A DNA stretch of 64,000 nucleotides, from the NCBI GenBank assembly GCA_017427885.1, contig JAFRRW010000006.1:29432-93431 (forward strand), written 5' to 3'. Source of the stretch: Bacteroidales bacterium (GTDB lineage: Bacteria > Bacteroidota > Bacteroidia > Bacteroidales > UBA932). The notes beneath the pieces were generated by a model. That model was given only the letters and a program-made list of their open reading frames with translations, was not told where the DNA came from and ran no database searches. A program made the position numbers and the translations under genes. Shown piece by piece: positions 1 to 8,109 of this stretch (the first letter of the stretch is position 1; each line of letters begins with the position of its first letter).

Positions 1-16
1 AAGAAATGATTGTACT

Positions 17-571
17 ATGATCCAGCCTATTTATGTCTATGGTTCCGCAGTGTTGCGGGAAGTGGCGGCTGAAGCGGACCTTTCCGACAGGGAAGGCATC
101 GCCACGCTGGTCAAGGATATGAAAGACACCCTGGCCCATGCCGACGGCTGTGGGCTTGCCGCTCCCCAGATCGGGGTGAGCAGGAGGGTCGTCATAGTTG
201 ACGGTACCGGGATGGCGGACATGTATCCCTATCTCAAGGATTTCAGGAGGGTCATAATCAATCCTGAGGTACTGGAGGAGAGTGAGAAGACCTGCGAATA
301 CAACGAGGGCTGCCTCAGCATTCCCGGAATCTATGCAGACGTCACGCGTCCCGCTTCCATAAAACTCAGGTATTACGACGAGAACCTCGAACAGGTCACC
401 GAAGATTTCGACCGTTTCGCCGCCAGGATGGTCCAGCACGAACTTTCCCACCTGGACGGAGACCTTTTCACCGACCACATCGCCCCCATCCGGCGCAAGA
501 TCCTATCCAAGAAACTGCTGAACATAGCCCACGGAAAGACAGCCGCCCGGTATGCCACCAAATTGAAATGA
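17..571 (+). CDS. def: Peptide deformylase
   Basis: Removes the formyl group from the N-terminal methionine of new proteins in the cytoplasm. The 184-residue product has the three family motifs in order: GCGLAAPQ (residues 44-51), EGCLS (97-101, with the metal-binding Cys99) and HELSHLDG (141-148, metal ligands H141 and H145, catalytic E142). Length is usual for the family. The Asp normally found before the second His of the third motif is Ser here, a small oddity that leaves the HExxH core intact. The stop overlaps the next start in an ATGA, so the two genes are probably translationally coupled. Nothing useful lies upstream because the window begins there. Confidence 0.96.
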   Translation: MIQPIYVYGSAVLREVAAEADLSDREGIATLVKDMKDTLAHADGCGLAAPQIGVSRRVVIVDGTGMADMYPYLKDFRRVIINPEVLEESEKTCEYNEGCLSIPGIYADVTRPASIKLRYYDENLEQVTEDFDRFAARMVQHELSHLDGDLFTDHIAPIRRKILSKKLLNIAHGKTAARYATKLK

Positions 572-2727
572 CGATGAAAAAGAGCTATCTCATATCGGTT
601 CTGGCCATATTGGCGGCCTGCACCTCCCCGGGCAGGGGAGACTCTTCTCCCGACAAGACCATTTTCCAGGAGGGGGGCTCCTGGAACGAATTCATCGACA
701 ACCGGGCCGATGCCGTTATGGTATATGGACTTAGAGGCAACCCGTCCGACAGGAACAAGAACATCAAAGGCCTTGAGGAGAGTATCAACTCCTGGAAGGA
801 GCGGGGATACACGACCTATTTCATGACCGGGATCGCCTGGGGGTCATATGCTGACTATTTCACCGGTAAATGGGACGGGGAATGGCATCTGGACGAGGCC
901 CAGGTGACGATGCAGGGGGATACCCTCTGGCACGGGCGCCTCGTTCCCTACATCGTCCCTTCGAAGAATTACCTGGAATATTTCAAGGAATGCCAGATCA
1001 AGCCGGTGATAGACGCCGGCGTGGATGCGATCTTCCTGGAGGAGCCGGAATTCTGGGCGCACAGCGGCTACAGCGACTCCTTCAAGCAGGAATGGATGGA
1101 CTATTACAGGACTCCCTGGCGTCCCCAGGACGAGTCTCCCGAGGCGACTTACCTTTCGTCCAAACTGAAGTATTATCTGTACTACAGGGCCCTTGACGAG
1201 GCTTTCTCCTATGCTAAGGAGTACGGGAAATCCCTCGGCCGCGAGATCCGGTGCTATGTGCCCACCCACTCCCTCCTGAACTATTCCCAGTGGAGGATCG
1301 TCTCTCCTGAGGCTTCCCTAGCCTCCCTTCCCTGCGTGGACGGCTACATCGCCCAGGTGTGGACCGGAACCTCGAGGGAACCGGACTATTTCAACGGTGT
1401 TTACAAGGAGCGCGTATTCGAGACCGCCTACCTGGAATACGGCTGCATGGCTTCGATGACCAGGCCTACCGGTCGCAGGGTATGGTTCCTTACCGACCCC
1501 ATCGAGGACAGGTCTCGGGATTGGGTCGATTACAAGCGCAATTACCAGGCGACCTTCACCGCCCAGCTTCTCTATCCCGAAATAGCGGACTACGAGATAA
1601 TGCCCTGGCCTTCCAGGATATACCGTGGCTACTACAACAAGAGCGGCGACTCCGCCGAGAAGATCCGCATCCCGAAGGATTACTCTTCGATGATGCAGGT
1701 GATGATCAATTCCGCCCACGAGGTCCCCGTCTCCAGGAGTCGCGTCAACGGATCCCACGGCATCTCCGTGCTGATGGGCAACTCGCTGATGTTCCAGCGT
1801 TTCCCCATACACGAGGGATATGAGGATCCCCAGCTGTCCAATTTCTACGGCTTGGCGATGCCCCTCGTGAAAAGGGGCGTGCCGGTGGAAATCTCCCATA
1901 TCGAGAACCTCGGCTATCCGAAGGCATTGAAGGACGTCAAGGTCCTCCTTATGACCTATTCCAATATGAAACCCCTCGATCCGGAGGCCCATACCCATAT
2001 AGCTGACTGGGTCGCCCGGGGCGGTCACCTCATCTACTGCGGCACCGACGCCGATCCCTTCCAGACCGTCAGCGAGTGGTGGAACTCCGGTGACAACCAT
2101 TATGCGACTCCTTCGGCCCATCTCTTTGAGAAAATGGGTCTGGACGCCGGTGCGGGAGATGGAACCTACAGCTACGGGAAGGGAAGCGTCCGGGTGATCC
2201 GCCGCGACCCCAAGGAGTTCGTGATGAACGAGGGAGGGGATTCCGTGCTGCTTGACGCCGTCAGGGAGGCATACGGTCCGCTGGAGGAGAAGAACAATTT
2301 CATCCTGGACAGGGGCGCATACAAGTTGGTAGCCGTCCTGGATGAGGGCGTGAGCGACGAACCACTGAAGCTGGAAGGTCGTTTCATAGACCTTTACGAT
2401 CCCGCCCTGAGCGTCTGCACCGGACTGGAAGTCGCCTCCGGCACCCAGAGGTTCCTGTATGACGTGTCCAAGGCGCCGAAGGCACCCTGCATCCTCGCCG
2501 CCGCGAGCCGGGCCTATGACATCAGGAAGGGCCGCCGCTCTTTCTCCTATGTCTGCAAGAGTCCTTCGGAGACGGTCAACGTGACCCGAGTCCTCCTGCC
2601 CGCAAGGCCGGAGAAGGTCATTGTCAACGGCTCACCGGCGGAATTCGAATGGGACGGGGAAAGCCGGACCTGCATTTTCCGCCACGACAACGATCCCGAC
2701 GGGGTGAAAATTGAGATTGAATGGTAA
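568..2727 (+). CDS. Secreted lipoprotein, glycoside-hydrolase-like
   Basis: A 719-residue protein with a lipobox (LAILAAC, Cys at residue 18), so it is exported and lipid-anchored. The first half reads like a TIM-barrel glycosidase: a run of aromatic residues and an acidic cluster LEEPEFW near residue 155 that could hold a catalytic acid. Around residues 430-510 there is a Rossmann/GATase-like stretch (VLLMTYSNM, then GGHLIYCG), as in GH42-type enzymes with a trimerisation domain, followed by a beta-rich C terminus. I cannot assign a CAZy family or substrate. A second ATG six bases downstream (574) is an equally good start. The ATGA overlap with def is unusual company for a polysaccharide-type enzyme. 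Confidence 0.7.
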   Translation: MTMKKSYLISVLAILAACTSPGRGDSSPDKTIFQEGGSWNEFIDNRADAVMVYGLRGNPSDRNKNIKGLEESINSWKERGYTTYFMTGIAWGSYADYFTGKWDGEWHLDEAQVTMQGDTLWHGRLVPYIVPSKNYLEYFKECQIKPVIDAGVDAIFLEEPEFWAHSGYSDSFKQEWMDYYRTPWRPQDESPEATYLSSKLKYYLYYRALDEAFSYAKEYGKSLGREIRCYVPTHSLLNYSQWRIVSPEASLASLPCVDGYIAQVWTGTSREPDYFNGVYKERVFETAYLEYGCMASMTRPTGRRVWFLTDPIEDRSRDWVDYKRNYQATFTAQLLYPEIADYEIMPWPSRIYRGYYNKSGDSAEKIRIPKDYSSMMQVMINSAHEVPVSRSRVNGSHGISVLMGNSLMFQRFPIHEGYEDPQLSNFYGLAMPLVKRGVPVEISHIENLGYPKALKDVKVLLMTYSNMKPLDPEAHTHIADWVARGGHLIYCGTDADPFQTVSEWWNSGDNHYATPSAHLFEKMGLDAGAGDGTYSYGKGSVRVIRRDPKEFVMNEGGDSVLLDAVREAYGPLEEKNNFILDRGAYKLVAVLDEGVSDEPLKLEGRFIDLYDPALSVCTGLEVASGTQRFLYDVSKAPKAPCILAAASRAYDIRKGRRSFSYVCKSPSETVNVTRVLLPARPEKVIVNGSPAEFEWDGESRTCIFRHDNDPDGVKIEIEW

Positions 2728-2754
2728 ATAATTAACAATGAATATATTATAGTT

Positions 2755-4119
2755 ATGGGAGCATTTCACGCATATGACATCAGGGGAGTCTACAATGTGG
2801 ACTTTGACAAGGATACCGCCTACAAGGTGGGTTATTTCATCCCTTCGCTCCTTGGAGCGGACAAGGTGCTGGTCGGAAGGGACTGCAGGGTCTCTTCGGA
2901 GGAAATCAGGGACAGCCTGGTGGAGGGCTTGACCGACGCCGGAGCCGACGTTTATGACATCGGCCTCAGTTCCACCCCGCTGGTGTATTTCGGGACGGCG
3001 AACTACGGGTTCAAGGCTTCTGTGCAGATCACCGCATCGCACAATCCTCCCGAGTACAACGGTATGAAAGTGTCCAGGGAGAACGCCCTCCCGGTGGGCC
3101 TTGACGCAGGTCTGGGACAGATCCGTGACTGGATAGACGAGGGTCGTCCCACTCCTCCCGCCCCCCGCAAGGGCGAGGTCCACAAGATGGACATCAAGAA
3201 AGAATACCTGGATTTCCTGATGAAATTCAAGGGTGACTACTCCAACCTGAAGATCGCCTTCGACCTTTCCAACGGCATGGCCAACCTCCTTGCCAAGGAA
3301 CTTTTCAAGGGAGAGGATGCAGGCTTCCTTTTCGACACCCTTGACGGAACCTTCCCCGGCCACGAGCCTAATCCCCTCATCCCGGCGAACGTGAAGCCGC
3401 TGAGGGACCTCGTCTCCAAGATGGGAGCCGACGTGGGTGTCATCTATGACGGCGACGCCGACAGGGTCATGTTCGTGGACGACAGGGCCAGGTTCGTACC
3501 TCCCGATCTCGTAGTGGCCCTCCTGGCCCAGTATTTCTGCGACGAGAGGGGAGAGAAGAATCCCCGCGTCCTCCAGGAAATCCGTTCGTCGAAGGCGGTC
3601 GGAGAGGCCCTTGCGGCATATGGCGCCGAACTCCACACCTGGAGGGTGGGGCGTGCCTTCGCCGCTCCCAAGCTCCGCGAGATCGACGGGCTCTGGGGAG
3701 GCGAACTCGCCGGCCACTATTATTTCAAGGATTTCTTCTATTCCGACAGCGGCCTCCTTGCCAGCCTCCTCGTGCTGAGGATAGTGTCCGCCCTGAAGAA
3801 GAAGGGGATAACCCTGAGCGGAAAGATAGACGAACTCACGAAATACAAGAATTCGGGCGAGATCAACTTCAGGCTCGAGGACAAGAAGGGAGCGATGGAT
3901 GCCGTGAAGGATATGTTCATGGCTTCCGAGAAGGCCACCGCCTTCATGGATTTCGACGGATACAGGGTTGAATTCCCGTCCTGGTGGTTCAACATCCGCC
4001 CTTCCAATACGGAACCCTACCTTAGGTTTATCTGCGAGGCTTCCACCCAGGAACTACTGGACAGTAAGATAGCCGCCGTGGATGAATTGCTCAAGACCAG
4101 GTTCGGAGCGGTGAGATAG
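2755..4119 (+). CDS. manB: Phosphomannomutase/phosphoglucomutase
   Basis: Interconverts hexose 1- and 6-phosphates, feeding sugar nucleotides for surface polysaccharide. The 454-residue protein has all four alpha-D-phosphohexomutase signatures: the phosphoserine loop TASHNPPEYNG (Ser95), the magnesium loop DGDADR (about 232-237), the sugar loop GGELAGH (about 315) and the C-terminal phosphate loop RPSNTEP (about 415). The length matches the family. Whether mannose or glucose phosphate is preferred cannot be read from the sequence. The gene stands 27 bp after the preceding lipoprotein gene and may share its transcript. Confidence 0.93.
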   Translation: MGAFHAYDIRGVYNVDFDKDTAYKVGYFIPSLLGADKVLVGRDCRVSSEEIRDSLVEGLTDAGADVYDIGLSSTPLVYFGTANYGFKASVQITASHNPPEYNGMKVSRENALPVGLDAGLGQIRDWIDEGRPTPPAPRKGEVHKMDIKKEYLDFLMKFKGDYSNLKIAFDLSNGMANLLAKELFKGEDAGFLFDTLDGTFPGHEPNPLIPANVKPLRDLVSKMGADVGVIYDGDADRVMFVDDRARFVPPDLVVALLAQYFCDERGEKNPRVLQEIRSSKAVGEALAAYGAELHTWRVGRAFAAPKLREIDGLWGGELAGHYYFKDFFYSDSGLLASLLVLRIVSALKKKGITLSGKIDELTKYKNSGEINFRLEDKKGAMDAVKDMFMASEKATAFMDFDGYRVEFPSWWFNIRPSNTEPYLRFICEASTQELLDSKIAAVDELLKTRFGAVR

Positions 4120-4144
4120 GCTCCTTTGCAAGACGTGTAAGATT

Positions 4145-5215
4145 ATGAAACTGAACCTTTTTGCGGGATTGCTGATACTGGCGTCCATTTTCTCGGCCAC
4201 CGCCCAGGACAAGAAACCGCTCTCCGACCCTCCCATGACTTTGGAGCGGGCAGAACGCCTCGTCCCGAGGCTTGCCCTCAAACCTGCGAAATCCCTGATT
4301 CCGGAGGGCAAGGTCGCTTTGGACACCATCGACACCGTCGATCCGGCCGTGCAGATCCTGCTTTTCTCCGACAACACCTGGGCGTACAGGCGCGACCCGT
4401 CACAGGCCGCCGGGAACAATGTCTTTACCGAGAATTGGACTGACGAATACCCCGATCCCTACAGGACGACCCTTGAAGGCCTTCCCGACAGGGTGACCAT
4501 CTGGGTGGTGGATTCCCTCAGCGACTATCACTGTCCGAATCAGGTGGCCGTCTTTTCTCCATATGGCGGCCGTCACGGACGCCGCCATACCGGCGTCGAC
4601 CTTCCTCTAAAGACCGGTAATCCGGTCTATGCCGCCTTTGCCGGTAAAGTCAGGATGGCGAAATACTACCGTGGTTACGGGAATCTCGTAGTTCTGAGAC
4701 ACCAAAACGGCCTGGAGACGTTCTATGCCCATCTTTCCAAGATCAACGTGAAGGTCGGAGATTGGGTGGAGGCCGGTAAGGTAATCGGCCTTGGCGGCGC
4801 CACGGGAAGGGCCACGGGTGCGCATCTGCATTTCGAGACCAGGTATCAGGGCTATGCCTTCGATCCCCAGTGGCTCATAGATTTCAATACGGGTAAACTC
4901 CGCCACAGGGTGTTCACGCTGAAGAAGAGGTATCTCACTCCGGGGAGCAAGTACGTGCCTGAATCCGAGGACGAAGAGATAGCGATCAACGAGGCGGACG
5001 CCAAGGATATGGAACTGGCGAGGCAGGAGGCCGAGAAGAAGGCAGCCAGGGAGGCTGCCCTGGCTTCGGCCGAGTATTACAAGATCCGTTCAGGAGACAC
5101 CCTCGGCAAGGTCGCCCAGCGCTATCACACCACCGTGAACCGTATCTGCAGCCTCAATCCCGGCCTTACTCCAAAGACTACTCTCAAGATTGGCCGCCGC
5201 ATCCGCGTCCGGTAG
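4145..5215 (+). CDS. Secreted M23 metallopeptidase with LysM domain
   Basis: A peptidoglycan-acting protein, probably an endopeptidase or a divisome activator. The first 21 residues form a signal peptide. The M23 core lies near residues 135-245 with its zinc ligands visible: H148 and D152 in HTGVD, and H227 and H229 in HLHFE. A charged, likely helical stretch (about 280-310) leads to one C-terminal LysM repeat (about 312-356), which should bind glycan. With all ligands kept, I expect an active enzyme. The gene is convergent with apbE, the two stops lying only 11 bp apart. Confidence 0.92.
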   Translation: MKLNLFAGLLILASIFSATAQDKKPLSDPPMTLERAERLVPRLALKPAKSLIPEGKVALDTIDTVDPAVQILLFSDNTWAYRRDPSQAAGNNVFTENWTDEYPDPYRTTLEGLPDRVTIWVVDSLSDYHCPNQVAVFSPYGGRHGRRHTGVDLPLKTGNPVYAAFAGKVRMAKYYRGYGNLVVLRHQNGLETFYAHLSKINVKVGDWVEAGKVIGLGGATGRATGAHLHFETRYQGYAFDPQWLIDFNTGKLRHRVFTLKKRYLTPGSKYVPESEDEEIAINEADAKDMELARQEAEKKAAREAALASAEYYKIRSGDTLGKVAQRYHTTVNRICSLNPGLTPKTTLKIGRRIRVR

Positions 5216-5225
5216 GTTGTAAAAA

Positions 5226-6287
5226 CTATTGAACCAGGTTGAAACCGGGGGAGGTCCAGGATTCCATGGAGCCTCCGGGGAGGGAGTAGATGAGGCAGGC
5301 TTCGATGCCGGGGTCGTCAAGGATGAATTTCCGAGCGGCGTCAAGGCCGAGGACCATGCAGGCCGTGGCGAAGGCGTCGGCGTGAAGTGCGTCTTCTGCT
5401 ATAATCGTGGCGCTGAGGAGGTTATGTGTGACGGGAAATCCTATGCGAGGGTCTATCGTGTGGGAATATTTCACCCCGTCTTTGATGTAGAACTTGCGGT
5501 TGTTGGCGGAGGTTACCACACCGCAAGGATTTCCTGAGGACTGCCAGATGCCGAAAATGTGGGCCCCGGGGACGTCGTTCCCGTCCAGAGGCTTGTCGAT
5601 GGCTATGGTCCAGGGTTTCCCGTCAGGGTTCACTCCGTCGCAGAATATTTCACCGATGTCCACCAGCATATCCTTGATTCCGAGGCTTCGGAGGTAGGAG
5701 GCCACCAGGTCGCTGCTGTATCCCTGGGCGATGGCGTTGTAGTTGAGGTGTGGGGGAGTTCCGGAAAGGGAGACCTTAGCCGGGTCGAGAAGGCCGTCGG
5801 AGCCTGTGGCCGAGGAAAGGTCTTCGACAAGAAGTTTCATTCCGCAGGAGGCGGTGAGAGAGGCGACGGTTTCCTTCGAAGGAAGGGAGTCGGTGGTGAA
5901 GCCGAAACCCCAGGCGTCGAAAAGCGGGCCGGCGGCGCAGTCCAGTGCGCCTCCGGTCCTCCTGTACAGGTCCCGTGCAGTCCCGTATGTCTCCAGGAAC
6001 ATCCCGTTGGGGCGGATCTTCTCACCACGGTTAAACCTGCTGAGGATGGAACCTTTGTTATATCCCGACAGCGTCGTGTCGACCAGGGTGAGGATGGAGT
6101 CTATGCCTTCCTTGATGACCATCGGGGTAGTCTCCACCCCTTCCAGATTGATCTTTACGGTATAAGTTCCGCCCTGCGCCAGCCCGGTGATGGCGACGTA
6201 TCTCCTTTCCGTGCAGGAGAAAAAGACAAGGACTGAGAGGGCCAGCAGTATGGAATGGGAGGGAAATCCCTTCGGGCGGTCTTTCAT
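5226..6287 (-). CDS. apbE: FAD:protein FMN transferase (ApbE), lipoprotein
   Basis: Transfers FMN to a Thr/Ser of target proteins such as the NqrB/NqrC or RnfG/RnfD subunits, outside the cytoplasmic membrane. I chose the ATG at 6287 because it opens a lipoprotein signal (hydrophobic run ending LVFFSC, Cys25); the reading frame stays open further upstream but into non-coding-looking sequence. Family features are FDAWGFGF, AIAQGYSSD, the SANNRKF and HTIDPRIGFP segment, and the C-terminal DAFATACMVLG. The 353-residue length is typical. A TATCTTTG box on its own strand (6314-6321) should drive it. No nqr or rnf target gene is in the window. Confidence 0.93.
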   Translation of the reverse strand: MKDRPKGFPSHSILLALSVLVFFSCTERRYVAITGLAQGGTYTVKINLEGVETTPMVIKEGIDSILTLVDTTLSGYNKGSILSRFNRGEKIRPNGMFLETYGTARDLYRRTGGALDCAAGPLFDAWGFGFTTDSLPSKETVASLTASCGMKLLVEDLSSATGSDGLLDPAKVSLSGTPPHLNYNAIAQGYSSDLVASYLRSLGIKDMLVDIGEIFCDGVNPDGKPWTIAIDKPLDGNDVPGAHIFGIWQSSGNPCGVVTSANNRKFYIKDGVKYSHTIDPRIGFPVTHNLLSATIIAEDALHADAFATACMVLGLDAARKFILDDPGIEACLIYSLPGGSMESWTSPGFNLVQ

Positions 6288-6313
6288 ATGCGATGTTCGG
6301 CAAAGTATTTGTA

Positions 6314-6321
6314 CAAAGATA
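6314..6321 (-). promoter_or_regulatory. -7 promoter box of apbE
   Basis: On the minus strand this reads TATCTTTG, a full match to the Bacteroidota -7 consensus TAnnTTTG, 26 bases before the chosen apbE start. No clear -33 TTG was found at the usual distance; an inverted repeat occupies that place. Confidence 0.6.
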
Positions 6322-6322
6322 A

Positions 6323-6344
6323 GCGAATTTGCGAAGAAATTCGC
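6323..6344. repeat. Inverted repeat, possible operator
   Basis: Perfect 8-bp arms GCGAATTT and AAATTCGC flank a 6-base spacer, between the divergent apbE and FISUMP-lipoprotein genes and directly upstream of the apbE -7 box. Its place over the -35/-33 region suggests a regulator site for one or both genes, but this is inference. A near-match to a -7 box on the plus strand follows it. Confidence 0.45.
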
Positions 6345-6377
6345 ATATTTGCAGTTTAGACGGAACATTGGAAATAA

Positions 6378-7427
6378 ATGAAGAACGCAAGCTCGATAAC
6401 CGCCTTGACGGCCGCCATCTTCATGGCGTCCCTGGTCGCGTTCCCTTCCTGCAAGAAGAAGAACAATGACGATGAATACGGCACCCTTAACGGCAGGATG
6501 AAATACGACCTGCCGTCGTATGTGCATCCCGGCGAAACATATACCATCACTCCCCACGGAGTGTCGCATCCTGAAGGGAAGAACCTTGGATATTACGTTT
6601 ACAGGTCCTGGGCCACGTCCTCTTACAGGGATACCCTCAGGTATTGCAATTCCTCGGACACGTCTCCGATAACCTACACCCTCCAGATCCCGGACAAACT
6701 CGGTACAGGGTATGATTTCGCTTTCCACGCCTACGCGGACGACTATTACTCCACTTCCATGACCACATCGCTGACGATTGTCGGCGAAAAGATGGAGGAA
6801 GTGTTCTCCGGCCTCGACTATTCGGATTCCGACCCCAGTTTCACCGATCCCCGTGACGATATGGAATACCGCACGGTGACCATAGGCTCAGACGAATGGT
6901 TCAGACAGAACCTTTCCTATGCCGACTGCGGAGTGCCTTTCTCCAACGCTCCCGCGATGACGAGGATCACCGGCAATTTCTATTCATGGGACGAGGCGGT
7001 TTCGTCCTGCCCGGAAGGGTGGCATCTTTCCACCGGGGAGGACTGGCTTGCCCTCGGGAAACTCCTGACCGGCGACGAAGGCCTTTCCGTCCACGACAGT
7101 TTCCCCGGAGTGTCCGGCGACCTTATGGTTGATGCGAAGTTCTTCGGTACCAGGATGTGGGAGTACTGGCCAAACGACGTGACCATCACCAACAAGTATT
7201 TGTTCAACGCCCTTTCTTTCGGGTATGCGAACACTTATGACGAAGGTGCCCCCAGGTTCGAGCATCCTAACGAATACGCCGCTTTCTGGACCGCCGACGA
7301 GGATGAAAACGATTCCTCGAAGGCCTGGCTGAGGTATTTCCATTACAAGCAGTCCGACGTGATGACCACCGTCGCCGACAAGGGCACGTTTCTTGCCAAC
7401 GTAAGGTGCGTAAGGGACAGGGAATAA
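6378..7427 (+). CDS. Lipoprotein with Fib_succ_major (FISUMP) domain
   Basis: A 349-residue lipoprotein (signal with lipobox ending in Cys25, then a Lys-rich stretch). The C-terminal half (about 155-345) carries the FISUMP pattern known from Bacteroidota and Fibrobacter surface proteins: the TIGSDEWFRQNL segment, FYSWDEAVSSCPEGWHLST, and a conserved FWTADED near the end. The N-terminal half looks like one Ig-type beta domain. The function of FISUMP proteins is not established; they are surface proteins. The following LolA-like gene starts 17 bp later, so the two are probably one transcript. Confidence 0.85.
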   Translation: MKNASSITALTAAIFMASLVAFPSCKKKNNDDEYGTLNGRMKYDLPSYVHPGETYTITPHGVSHPEGKNLGYYVYRSWATSSYRDTLRYCNSSDTSPITYTLQIPDKLGTGYDFAFHAYADDYYSTSMTTSLTIVGEKMEEVFSGLDYSDSDPSFTDPRDDMEYRTVTIGSDEWFRQNLSYADCGVPFSNAPAMTRITGNFYSWDEAVSSCPEGWHLSTGEDWLALGKLLTGDEGLSVHDSFPGVSGDLMVDAKFFGTRMWEYWPNDVTITNKYLFNALSFGYANTYDEGAPRFEHPNEYAAFWTADEDENDSSKAWLRYFHYKQSDVMTTVADKGTFLANVRCVRDRE

Positions 7428-7443
7428 CCGGAATATCCATAAG

Positions 7444-8052
7444 ATGAATGTCATTGCCGTCATAGCAGCCCTCGCCGCGATGGCCACCCCCAGGGAGACC
7501 GTCACCGAATTCCTTTCGATGGCGTCGGCATCCAGGTTGTCTTTCAACTACACCTATTCCACCGAGAACCGCACTCCGGGAATGTCCGGAAGCGGCAGCG
7601 TCACCGTACAGGGAAGTGCTTTCATGATGAACGGGGACGGGCTCGAGGTGATCTGCGACGGGACGTCCAGGTGGACCGTCGACCGCAGCGCTGGGGAGGC
7701 GATCGTCGAGACCGTTGCGGAAGGAGAGGATTTCTCGGCCAATCCGGCCCTCTTCCTTTCCGGTTCGGGGGAAGGATTCGACCTGAAGGAGGCCTCTTCT
7801 CTCAAAAAGGGCGGCAAGGATGTCGTGAAGGCTGTAATGGAGGCCACGGTGAAATCCAACGTCAGGAAGATCGTGCTCTACATCACTCCTGACCTTAAGC
7901 TTACGGAGGCGGAGGTGACGGTTTCAGACGGCACCCTTACCAGGTTCGTCGCGGAGGATTTTACCTCCGAACCGGCCAGCGAGGACCTCTCCGTCTTCGC
8001 TTTCGACAAGGCCACCCTTCCTCCCGACACCGTCATCACCGACCTGCGGTAG
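7444..8052 (+). CDS. LolA-like periplasmic lipoprotein carrier
   Basis: A 202-residue protein with a short hydrophobic N terminus and an all-beta pattern that fits the LolA-like chaperones of Bacteroidota, including the WTVDRSAGEAIVE and KIVLYITPDLKLTEAEVTVSDG segments. LolA carries lipoproteins from the inner to the outer membrane. Sequence identity to enterobacterial LolA is too low to read directly, so this rests on overall pattern and length. Its place straight after a lipoprotein gene is suggestive but does not prove a dedicated pair. Confidence 0.75.
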   Translation: MNVIAVIAALAAMATPRETVTEFLSMASASRLSFNYTYSTENRTPGMSGSGSVTVQGSAFMMNGDGLEVICDGTSRWTVDRSAGEAIVETVAEGEDFSANPALFLSGSGEGFDLKEASSLKKGGKDVVKAVMEATVKSNVRKIVLYITPDLKLTEAEVTVSDGTLTRFVAEDFTSEPASEDLSVFAFDKATLPPDTVITDLR

Positions 8053-8076
8053 TTTTCCCCTACGTATTTCTTTGAG

Positions 8077-8098
8077 ATGGCCGGTCCTTGCCGGCCAT
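8077..8098. terminator. Hairpin between convergent genes
   Basis: Perfect 8-bp arms ATGGCCGG and CCGGCCAT with a 6-base loop sit between the stops of the LolA-like gene and comEC. There is no long T run on either side, so it is a weak or factor-assisted bidirectional terminator at best. Confidence 0.5.
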
Positions 8099-8109
8099 GA
8101 CCTTTCCTG

